Part shown: positions 45,401-57,400 of the stretch, piece after piece
Numbering within the stretch: position 1 is the stretch's first letter
Layout of the letters: each line of letters opens with the position of its first letter
Source of the DNA: Diplolepis rosae
Taxonomy: Eukaryota; Arthropoda; Insecta; Hymenoptera; Diplolepididae
Direction: 5' to 3'
Length of the DNA: 64,000 nucleotides
Assembly: GCA_030998225.1 (NCBI GenBank)
Contig: JAPYXD010000466.1
Location: 7,915,001-7,979,000 of the forward strand
Notes under the pieces: generated by a model
The model's database searches: none
What the model saw: only the letters and a program-made list of their open reading frames with translations
What the model was told of the DNA's origin: nothing
Position numbers and translations under genes: made by a program

Positions 45401-48400
45401 GATTGCGCCCATCTCGTTGATGTAGCTTAGTGCTGTCGTGTTGTTGTGTTGTCGATTCTCAACAAGATTTCGCACGAGCTATTATTTGTTGCAAAACATT
45501 TTAAGGCGTAAGAAACCGCTGTAAGCTCTAAAAAATTAATGCTCTCGTCCCTTTGATCTTTGCTCCAATGGCCATGTGTCGATTTTTTTCGACAGAAGGC
45601 ACCCCAAATGTCCTAGAAGCATCTACAAAAATTTCTAACGAGTATCTTTCATCTCTAATTGGATTGCAAAGTGCAGAATTCTTTATATTTACGATCCACC
45701 TATCCCGACCTTCGTGGATATATGCGGGCAACTGTGTAGTTGCGTCAAAATTCCCTTCCTTATCCTTGAGGGCTAAGAATTTACATCTTTTCAGATCTTT
45801 GACGTAAATAGGACTGTATTTTACGACTGGACACGCTGCCACACGATGTTTCTTTTCCCTCGAAGAACTCCGTGATTTCGAGAAAGAATCGCGACTTCTT
45901 GAATCGGACACTGAACTTAAACGCGAATAATATTGGATCTATAACTTAATTCGTGCGGTTTGCTAAGAAATGGCGTAACTTGATTATTATTCCATCGTTT
46001 CAATATTCCGAACATACGTTGGAAAGCTACCGTCACTGTGCGTCTTTTTCTGTATATATCATTCATTTAAAGCGTAAACAACAATAATTTTTTTCACTCA
46101 AATATATCGAACTTTGTGCCTGAAAAAGTGTTTTTTGCGGGGAGTTCTTCTTCATTACTTTAATATCAAGAAAACTGCTGCCAAAAGTCATCGTATTTTG
46201 GTGGAAGTTTATGGTGAACATGCTCTAGCTGAGCGAACCTGCCAAAAGTGGTCTGCACGATTTAAAAGTGGTGATTTTGGCTTGGAAGACGAAGAACGTC
46301 CTGGGCAGCCAAAAAAGTTTGAAGATAAAGAACTGGAAGCATTACTCGATGAAGATTGTTGCCAAACACAAGAAGAGCTCGCAGAATCTTTGCGAGTCAC
46401 TCAAGCAGCCATTTCAAAACGTTTAAAAGCAGCCAGATACATTCAAAAGTAAGGAAATTGGGTTCCACATAAACTCAAGCCGAGAGACGTTGAAAGGCGG
46501 TTTTGCATGTCCGAAATGCTGTTGGAACGCCACAAAAAGAAGTCATTTTTGCATCGGATTGTTACTGGTGATAAAAAATGGATCCATTACGACAACCCCA
46601 AGCGCAAAAAATCATATGTGAAACCCGGCCAACCAGCCGAATCAACGGCAAAGCCGAATATCCATGACGCGAAGGTAATGCTCTGTATTTGGTGGGATCA
46701 GAAGGGTGTGCTGTATTATAAGCTACTAAAACTGGGTGAAACCATCAATGGAGAACGCTACCGAACACAATTAATCCGTTTGAAGAGAGAAATGGCCGAA
46801 AAACGCCCGAAAAATGCGACCAGACACGAGGCAATAATTGAAGAGTGGACATTCGAAAGGACGTAACCCACATTTCTGAAATTTTATACGGCGGCACAAA
46901 AACGTTCCCATTTCGACAATTTTTAACCGAAAAATCTGCAACTCGGATAAGTTGCTAATTACATAGGAAAATGTCGAAACCCATGAGGCAGTTCATTTAA
47001 AATTGATACTTCGGTAGATATTCGCCCGTAAAGTTATGCCAGGGCGTAACTCGACGTGTATCGGCAATCAAAAGGGCGAATATCCATGGCGCGAAGGTAA
47101 TGCTCTGTATTTGGTGGGATCAGAAGGGTGTGCTGTATTATAAGCTGCTAAAACCGGGTGAAACCATCAATGGAGAACGCTACCGAACACAATTAATCCG
47201 TTTGAAGAGAGCAATGGCCGAAAAACGCCCGCAATATGCGACCAGACACGAGGCAATAATTTTCCATCATGACAACGCTCGGCCCCTTCTGACTACCATT
47301 TGTTCCGGTCGATGCAGAACGCTCTCACTGGAATACGGTTCACATCAGAACAGGATATCAAAAATTGGCTTGATTCATTCTTGGCGGCCAAGCCGGCGCA
47401 GTTCTTTGGGAATGGAATCCACAAATTGCCAGAAAGATGGGAAAAAGTCATAGCTTCAGATGGGCAATACTTTGAATAATACTATTGTACATGTTTTTCT
47501 TAAATAAACGTTCCAATTTTGAAAAAAAACCGCACGAATGAAGTTATAGATCCAATACGGATCCAAACTTTTTGACGCGATGCGAGCTTTTTGAGATTCG
47601 CGTCGGTACGCTCAAGTTGCTCGATTTTTTCTTGGAAAACTTAAATCGGAGCAAGAACTTGAGCCTTTGTCGGTGAACCCCGTGTTTCACTGACCTTTCG
47701 GGATGGCGATTCTGACATCCTTGAATATGGCGGAAAAGAATTTACAATTTCCCAAATGAATTATGAAAAAACACGTCTTGATCGTAACCGCACAACAAGA
47801 CGAATGAAGTAGGCGCATTATGAAGGACGGGTCCTCCACATGGAGAATAGTTTCGATTTGTTATTCTTTAAAATTTGTGGTCGTAACCGAGCAGCTGGCG
47901 CTACTACAAGTGATCTATTTGGACGAGACACTTGAGTATAATTGAAAATCTCCATACTTGAACAGAAATTGCAATTATTAAGCATTTGTGTAAAATTATA
48001 AATTAGTTTTGAATAGTTACTGGAGTGCGATTGGAATCAAATTTTAATTCGTACTTTCGAACAACAGTTCATTTCTAATTTGAGATATTCTAAATTCTAA
48101 TCCTTTTAGAGTATAAAATTCTTTCAACTTCAATTCATTTTTGAAATTAATTCTTTTATCTTTCAAGAACAATTTTACAATTTATTGTTGTCAATTTTTT
48201 ATATAAATTGTATCTAGGTATATGAAAAAAGTGAATTTCTAAACTAAATTTTTTAATTTGTTTTTGATGATAAAGAAGCTCTGAATAAACAGCACGAAGC
48301 GATGTCTCAAGCAATGAAATTAGCAGAGCGAAATGAAGAATTAGAAAAAGAATTGAGAGACATCGATCATATCGCTTTGGCAGTTGAAGCAGACTGCAAT

Positions 48401-51400
48401 ACGGCAGTAAAAGAAAATAATAGAAGGATTTGTAGATTGCAGGTATATATAACAGATAAAATTTATACGAGCATTTGAAATATAAAGTTCCAAAATTATT
48501 GATAAAATCAATAATAATATTTTACTTTCGAAGCCAAATTATGAAGAAAGTTAACATTGAAAAATAGGTCTAATTCTCAATATTAAATGAATCATTCGGA
48601 CCATTTTAATAATAATAAATCAGTTTATTCAATTAAAACTCGACGTTTCGCATCCCTCTCTGGCAGCATCTTCAGGAGAATCTATATAATAATACCATCA
48701 TTATGTTTATATAATAAATAATAAAATATTAAACTTAAATTAATAAGAAAATAGTGTAGTTACCTTGATATGAGTAATAATATCATTTGCGAACTTTATA
48801 TATTATTGTTAACACTCAGTAGTCACATCAAATATTCACAATGAAAAAATTAGAATGTAATGTCATCAAAACGAGGTTAGTTATAAAATAACAATAATAG
48901 AAACATTAATTAGTTGAGTTCGAAATTTTTGTCACTGCCTACCTTATCGGAGGATAACTAGTCGCGTATCAGATAGAATACGTTGTCGACAGGTGTCCTC
49001 GTAGACAATTTCAAACTCTTATATCGCAAATAATGCAAATGAATTATTTAAATAAAAACATTAGTACCAATTTTGCAATTAGTCAAAAATACAAATAAAA
49101 TGATATGAGAGCAAGGGCATCATGCTCTGTTCTGAAGTTAGAATTTAAAACTGACAATAATAACTTAAGAATCTTATAGTCCGAGACTATTTGAAATTTT
49201 TATGAATTACGTTGCTAAGAACAACAATAATAAACAAATAATATTAATAAAGGTCCAGAAACTATGATATATTTAAAATTGAATTTAAATTTGAATTAGT
49301 CAATAATAATTATTAATATTTTTTCAAGTAAAAAAATTCAGTAACATATTATAAGATTTATTAAGGTGTTCAATGTATGTGATTTTGTTAATACTGTTGA
49401 TCCCCATTTTCTTTATATACACCATTTCTGCAAAATTTATTTTGTAAAAATTAGTTTCATGATGTAAAACTGATGTTTTTTTCCCATAGAAAATAATGGT
49501 TAGTATCATCCCCATTTTCTGTTAAGTGTTTGCTAATAACATTGTGATATTTTTCATTCAACTTGATATTATTAATATGTTCCTTTCTTCCAATTCTCAA
49601 GGAACGTTTAGTTTGGTCTATATAACATTTTCCAAATTTGCAATTAATTTTATAAACTACGTTTTTTTTATCCAGCCTATCTAAAAGATCTTTACCCAAT
49701 TTTTATGAATTTACTTAATTTTGTACCACTACGAAAGACAGTTCTCACACCCAATTTATTAAGAAATCTTTTAATATTTTCAGAAATATTACCATAGTAT
49801 AGATGAGGAATAATAGGTTTTTGATGAAATTATTGGCTATCATTAATAACTTTTAATATATTGTTATTGTTTTTCATATGAATTTCTTGAATTCTATTGT
49901 TAATATGTTTGTTAATCATATTTGTTCAAGAAAAGTACATCAAAATTTATCCTTAAATTAACGTGATGGAATCTTTTATCTGCAAGCAAGATTGCCTAAT
50001 CCACCAAATTTTTAATAACACCAATTTTTTTATGTATAGGATGTTGCGAGAAAAAATTTAAAAATCTGCCCGAGTCAGTATCTTTACGATACCAATTTAG
50101 TCTATCATGATATGAATTAAAAACTAATGTTACGAAGTCTATTTTGTTTTTTGGAATAATGATTAGAGTGTTATCAACATATCTAAAATATAAAGGAATT
50201 GTAAATTCAAAACTACTCAGTTTTCTTCCAAATCTTGCATAACAATATCCGCAATTATTGGAGAAATCGGTGACCCCATAGGAGTTCCATAAGTTCGTTT
50301 ATAAAAAGATTTATCAAACTGAAAAAATCTGCTCGCTTCGCGGGCACATTCTCATCGCGCGCTTAGCGCGCAGCTCGCAAGTTTGAGCGCGCCTAGGGCG
50401 CGCGATTTGATCGTCGCGCTTCGCGCTCCGTTTTTTCTGGACCTCGCGCTTCGCGCTCGGTCTTGTGCTCTTCACATACATTCAAGTTTATTTATTATAA
50501 TTTGATAATGAAGCGCAAACCAATTTTATAATAATATTACAGATGATGTGAATTACACATTTCCTCAAAGTCACTCAATTTCTTTTTGAAATTAAGTGAA
50601 ACAGGAAATTCAATTTACTTAAGGCTCTATCAGCCTTAAGGAACACATTTTCATCATGGCGCTCGCGCTTCGCGCTCGATTTTCTGTATACATTTCAGTA
50701 ACTTTTTAATAAATTACATGATTAAAATAATTTATTTTCTTCCAAATCTCTCAAAAAGGAAAAACAATCGTAGACTTTATTTAAGGAAACGATTTTGCAG
50801 AACAACGCTTATCTCGTATCTCACATATTTTGGTGAAAAAAATCGAATTTATTTAATATTAAAAATCAAAACATAAAATATACATCCTGTCCCGAAATGT
50901 CTTAATAAGAATTTGTAGACCTCATTTAGGCAAACAATTTTCCATCTAAACGTTTTTTTTGTATCTCTCATATTTTGTCTAAAAAATGGAATTTTTGAAT
51001 TTTAATCGTATTTTTTGGAATTGAAACGAAAAATATATGTTTTATCAGAAACTGTGTGAGACAAAGTTTGTAGATCTTTTTGAAACGAACAACTTTGTAT
51101 TCTTACGTTTTTTTCGTATTTCGAATGTTATTGTAAAAAAATTGAATTTTGGATTTTCAATCGTTTTTTTTTAATTTAAAAGAAAAATATGCATCTTATG
51201 AAAAAATGTTACAATTCAAATTTTTAGGTCTTTATTTATTTAATAATATTGTATCATAACGTTTTTTCGTATCTCGTATAATTTAACTGGAAAATGGAAT
51301 TTTGATATTGACTTTTTTCAAATTTGAATATGCAGTAACATTTCTAATTTTGATTTAATCGAAAAATGTTATCAGGATAATTTGTAGAGATTTGTGAGCA

Positions 51401-54400
51401 CTATCAAAAACCAGTATTGAAATTTTTGATTTTTTCAAAAAATTATTTTCAAAAACACAAAAGTGGTGCTCAATCCCTCAATTTTGATTGGATGTGGCTG
51501 GTTAACGAACTTGTCCTTACTTTTTCGGCTCCGATAAAGTGTACCAAAGCTCAATTCAATCTGATAATTCTATCGAGAGTTATGCCGCACACGACCTATA
51601 GACAGACAGACAGACACTTTCGTAAAACCCCTTTTTTATGACTCAGGGGGTCTCAAAACGTAAAGATTTGATGAAAATATCGAAAGTCATTTTTCACATA
51701 AAACCAATACCTTCTCATCCATGATGAGAATGTAAAAAGGTTAAGTCCATTAATAATTTAATCCCATTTTTAAATTCTTCTAATGGAAGTGCTGTAACTT
51801 TGCAAATGTGGTGCCATCTTTTTTCAATGTCTGTAAGAACTAGTTGAAGAGGAACATTTGTAAACAAAAAAGAAACATCCAAAGAAACCATAATATAATT
51901 AAGTGGAATTTTTAAATTCTTAATTTTGTCAATAAGATCAATAGAATTTTTTGCGTAAGAAATAGGTTTTGGTAACGATTCATTAAAAATATTATTCAAA
52001 GTTTTTGAAAGAAAATAGGTAGAAGAATCAATACATGAAACTACTGGTCTCAAAGGGCAATTTTTAAATGTATTTTCGGAAGACCATATAGTTTTAGTCT
52101 TTAGACCTTTATTATTATTATTATTTGTTTATTTTTGTTGTTCTTAGCAATGTAATTTGTTGACATTATATTCTAATTTTTTCATTGTGAGTATTTGATG
52201 TAACTACTGAGTGTTAACAATAATGTATAAAGTTCGCAAATGATGTTATTACTTATATCAAGGTAACTACACTATTTTCTTGTTAATTTAAGTTTAATAT
52301 ATTTTTTTTATTATATAAACATAATGATGGTATTATTATATAGATTCTACGGAATATGCTGACAGAGAGGCATGCGAAACGTCGAGTTTTAATTGAATAA
52401 ATTGATTAAATATTATTGAAATGGTCCGAATGATTCATTTAACATTGAGAATTTCACCTATTTTTCAATATTAACTTTCTTCAAAACATAAAGTTATTAT
52501 TATGGAAATAATAATTTTTTTTTCATATTTTCAGGAAAAATTGGAGAACGTTTTAACTCAGGTTCACGTTCTTGACAATGAGTTGTCAGAAGAAAAACGA
52601 AAATCACAGGATTTAAAGGCTGATTTGGACGCCTGTAAACTTGAGAAATTGGACATTCAACGAGTACTCGAACTAACTTTAGATGAGAAAAAAAGTTTGA
52701 CTGACCGAATTAATCAACTCACTGTGATTGGTAATTGTCAAAAAATTGCTTTGCTCAAATTGGAAAGTTTCTAACTGTTTGGCGTAACCTTTTTATTGAT
52801 TGATAGATTAATTAATTAATCTTAAGGGGGTCTCCTCATCAGTGGCTCATAAAAAAGGTGTTTTTTTAGGATTTTTTTTAAACATGAAAACAGCAAGAGA
52901 AACAAATGATCTTTTGCGTATCTTTGAACATATATTTATTCAACAATAAAAAGTTTTTTGAATGTCAAAATAAATAAAAATGGCGGATTTATAAACAATC
53001 TCGCGCAGCAGCTCGCCGCGGACAACTCAAACTCCGTGAAAAATTCAGCCCGTAATTTTTACCTGAAACAAAAAATTAAAATACTTCCTTATTCGGAAGG
53101 CTTTTCTGCACAGTATAGTCTATTATGGTGATTGAAAGTTGAAATTTGAATATTTTAGTCATTTTTTAATAAAGTACTCGATTTTTCGGCCTTTTTTTAG
53201 CAGTAAGTGCGTTAATAACATTGTAAAAAGAGATTTTTTAATACATTTTTTTAACTCAGTCTGTGCACAATTAAATTATCTAAAAACAGTGTTTTTCTTG
53301 TATACATAGCTTTTATAGTTTTTTTGTAATTGTGCACGGAATATCAAAAAACATGGTTTTCATAAAATGGGCTTTAAAGTTTTTCGAAGGAAAAAAATCA
53401 AATTAAAGGAAACTTACAGGCATGAGATATTAATCAGCTATATTTTGAAACTTTGCAAGAATATTCTCAGATAATAATTCTAACGATTGAAGCAACAACA
53501 AAAAAATCGATTTTTTGAAGCTGACTGATGAGGAGACCCCCTTAAGTTCGCGAAGTAATCTAAAAGCTGCCATTTTTGACTGGAATTTTTTAAAAACTTT
53601 TTTTATATTGGTTGTGTTTATCGATTCATAAGCTCTTTATTTGCAGACACGATATTTTATTATTTTAAATTTACAAGCATAAAACAGTTTATTGATTTAA
53701 ATTACAGAAAAAAATTTAGCAAACGAGGTGGAGAAAAATTCTGAACATCAGAAGCAAGAAATGAAAAAATTCGCACAGGGTAGTGACGGGGATGGTTTAA
53801 AAAATTTGAAAGACGGGGTCGAAAAGGGTGATAAGAACGAGAAAAATAAGGGGGAAAAAACGCTGAAGAAAAAATCGGGTACTATTCCAAATTTCTCAGT
53901 AAAATGAATCAAAAATCTTAACCACTTAATTTCAGTTTTCTTGGCCTAATGCTCATTTATTTTTTGACTTCGTTTGGTTTCCGTCTTCATTTATTAAAAT
54001 ATGCAAACCACTTTGATCTCTTTAGAATTTTATAAATATGAAACCTATTATTTTTAGCGTCCAAAGCTCGAAAAAGTTCTCCTTCGCCTTCGAAAGAAGA
54101 TAGAAACGCAAACACAAATGAAGCTCGCAATTTCATTCAAGAGCTTGAAATGATGAAAGAAAATAATAGAGAAGTATCAAACGACGTCCAAAGAATTTTC
54201 TATGAAAAAGAATCAACAATCACCAGCGTGAGTGGATCTCAATTCATAATTTTTTTATTCTATTGAATTACCTTTTGCAATATTTACATTCATGAGGGTC
54301 ATTTATTAAGCACCTGGCCTAGACAAGAGAGTGCGTCATAAACATAAACAGTTTTTGTAGTTAAGCATTTCTAATCTTCAAACAAGTAGTGTACAAATTT

Positions 54401-57400
54401 CAGACAAATTCATTATATTCAATCAACTACTTCTTCCTGGAAACTCGAGAAATAATAACCAAGAATAATCTGTAGGCGGGGTTAGAACACAGTGAAGCAC
54501 GATTTCATCTCAAAAGAACAGCGTTTATGGCAGATTCGAACTACATGGAGGTTGCAGAGTGACAGATCGAACAAAGAAAATGAAAATGTAGAGTAGAGGG
54601 GGCAAAAAGATGGCAGTGTTAACCATAACAAAATGAATACAAAAAGGTTGAGAGAATTGGGCATCTAACACTTCCCTTCAATTTCAAAACTCTTCATAAG
54701 ACAAAAGTTTTAACAGTCTTTGAGTCCTATTCCACGAACACAATTATCAAACTTCACTCCCGATAAAGGTTTTGTTAGAACATTAGCTGTCATTCCTTTG
54801 GTAGGTAAGAATTTTATGATGAGCTGATAGGTCTAAATCTCTTGCCGAATGAAGTGATGTTTGATGTCCACATGCTTGGTTCGCGAGTGGAAAACGGCAT
54901 TCTCGACCAATTTTCCCGCAGATTGATTATCATTGAAGATGGTGTTCTTGGTTACTTGCGTCTACGTCGTTTGGCCTTGCGGGTGCCCCCGCTTCGTCGT
55001 CGGTTTCAGGATCTTCAGGTTGAGGTACTCTTTCAAAGCCATGGAAAGGCTCATGCTCATCTTCGGAGTCTTCTTCGTCGTGTTCGTCGACATGAGCCTT
55101 GACGTGTTGATTTGGGTGTTCAATAGGATCAATGATGCTGGCGTCCATCACTATTTTCCTAACGATATGGTTTCCGGGTAAGGATTGTGAATAGGTACGA
55201 CTTGGGGTGTTATTCCTTGGAAGATCATCATGCTCCTTAGATAGGCTGGATTGAAACTCATTCAGAAATTTTACATTTCGAGATATTTGAATCTTTCGTT
55301 CGTCGGGTATCCAAATGCGATAAGCTTTGGATTCATTGAAGTATTCAACGAAGAATCTTGGGATTCCCTTGGGCTCGAACTTCCCTTTTCCCTGGGACTT
55401 ATCGAGTACGAAAGCTCGTTTGCCGAATGAGCGGAGGTGCGAGAGATTTTGCTTTTGCCCGGTCCATCCTTCCATCGGGGTTATCCCGTCGGGTAACACT
55501 TTAGTGGTGCATCGATTTCTCGTATAATTTGATCTTCCGTCTGAGTTGATTCTCGACAAAATTCTTGTAGTCTTTGAATTTCTGCACGGCTTCGCCTTTA
55601 TTTTTCAAGAAATATACAAGACATACCCTCCTGTAGTCGTCTATGAAAGTTATGAAATAGCGTGCGCCTCCTGATGACTGCGTGCACATCGGCCCGCAGA
55701 GGTCTGTATGCACCAGTTCGAGAAGCTCCGTTGAAAAATTCGCGTGGGTTCCAAAAGGAATGTTCGACATTTTACCGGAAATGCACGACTTACATTTAAT
55801 TTCGTTAATCGTTGTCTTGATCTTCAGGCCGTTTGCGTTCCCGTCCTTGGCGAGTGTTGCCAGGTCACGTGCGTTGAGGTGCCCTAAGCGGGCGTGCCAC
55901 AAATCGACGTCGGTCTTGAATTCCGTACTATCTGAGATGGAGCTCGCGCGTTGCTCGCGTTCGCGGAGGTAGAATAAATCTCCAATGCGCTCGGCAATTA
56001 GCATTGTTTTACCGAGAGGATCTGTCACGACGGCGCGCGATTTCTGGAAGGTAACTTCGTGGCCACGATCCACAATTTTCGCGATTGACATGAGATTCGA
56101 CCCTAAGTCCGGCATATACAGGGTGTTCTTTAACGTGATAACGCCGTTCGGATTATCCGTGATCGCTATATGTAGGTCACCTTTCCCGATTGCGCGAGTT
56201 TCTGAATTATTTGCAAGTCTAACGTTACGTTTTTAGCACAACAGTGGGCCTCATTCGACTTTTCTTTGTTGTTGTTTGCGTTCACGTTTTTTTTATGTCA
56301 ACACTCACTTTCCTTGTGTCCCTTTTTGTGACAATAGCCGCACTTGTATCGTTTCTTTGCGTCCGTTTTCGCTTTATTTTGGTTATTGCTATCTCCACCA
56401 CAGCTGTTTTTGTAGCCACTCGCGCCACCTTTGTCCTTTTGCTGGAATTCACTTGAGAATTTTTAACTCTTCGCCAACATGGCGGCGCTTTTATCGTCAC
56501 TCGTCTTTTGACTCCTCGCGATGTGCTCCTCTATAATTTTCATTTTCAGGAATTCCACGTTTGTAAGTCATCGCGGGATTCGATGGCACAATGGAAATGT
56601 TCTAAACTGTTCGGCAGGCTGTATAACAGCATAATGGTGAGAAGGTCGCCATTTATGTCAATGTCCATGGCTTGCAGTTTATCGTCGTCTTCGTTTTGCA
56701 TTTTCTGCTGCGTGAGATGTTTGAGGAGGGCCGCCTTTTGTGCGGGTCCTTTCGAGGCGTAAACCGAATCGAGTTTTAGCCATACCTCGCGAGAAGTAGT
56801 GCAGCCTCGAATTTGCGCGAGTTCCGGAGGGTTGATCGCTAGGATCAGATCGGCCTTGCGATCGTTCGCTGTTCAAGTTTTAATGGAGGCTTGCGATTGT
56901 GCGAGATCTGCGCCTTCTCCTTGCTCGACGGGTTTCACGATTTCACCGGAGATGTATCCCCAGGTATCGTTTTTCACGAGTGAAGCTCCGGCTTGGATGC
57001 ACCACGTATCATAGTTGTCGCAGGAGAGCGTTTCAAGCCTCGTTGTCGTCGTCGCGTGCGCCATTTTTATTTGGCTGGTGACTCAACTTTTTTTCGGATT
57101 TCGACGCAATTATTCGTGCTTAGCACTAATCTGGGTCCATAACCTGTATGCGGGATTATAACACAGTGAAGCACGATTTCATTTCAAAAGAACAGCGTTT
57201 ATGACAGATCCGAACTACATGGAGGTTACAAAGCGACAGATCGTACAAAGGAAAAGAAAATGTAGAGTAGAGGGGGCAAAAAGGTGGTAGTGCCAACCAT
57301 AACAAAATGAATACAAAAAGGTTGAGAGAATTGGGCATCTAACATAATCAATCAAGAATTAAAATTTAAGAGGGTTCACTTGTGTAACATTTTCAAAAAA

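Larger units (their letters stand above)
43847..47953 (-). mobile_element. DIRS-like tyrosine-recombinase retrotransposon, interrupted by a mariner (intron 4)
   Basis: Inverted terminal sequences sharing GTCTCGTCC and ATAGATCACTT (43847-43882, 47918-47953) bound a minus-strand element with gag-like N-terminus, RT/RNase H fragments and a tyrosine recombinase. Inverted ends plus a recombinase in place of an integrase define DIRS-like elements. Most of the RT is missing. Confidence 0.75.
48543..52482 (-). mobile_element. Penelope-like element with inverted terminal repeats (intron 5)
   Basis: Arms of about 335 bases (48543-48885 and 52150-52482) are inverted copies sharing ATTAAATGAATCATTCGGAC and AAACTCGACGTTTCGCAT. 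On the minus strand lie Penelope-type RT pieces and a GIY-YIG endonuclease. The RT is split by the 50330-51735 insertion. Confidence 0.85.
54471..57344 (-). mobile_element. Copia-type LTR retrotransposon, RT deleted (intron 8)
   Basis: Two 200-base LTRs (54471-54670 and 57145-57344) begin TGTA and end AACA. By my count they differ at about 16 positions. The 5-bp target duplication TAATC is exact (54466-54470, 57345-57349). The minus-strand primer site GGTTATGGACCCAG fits the internal initiator-tRNA priming known for copia. Gag and integrase pieces remain; the RT and RNase H are absent. Confidence 0.93.

Noticed and set aside
46054..47100. Host gene between exons 4 and 5
   Set aside because: The frames are mariner transposase bounded by TA-flanked inverted ends.
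54842..56762. Several plus-strand frames of 60-96 codons
   Set aside because: Antisense shadows of the copia integrase and gag, which carry the real motifs.
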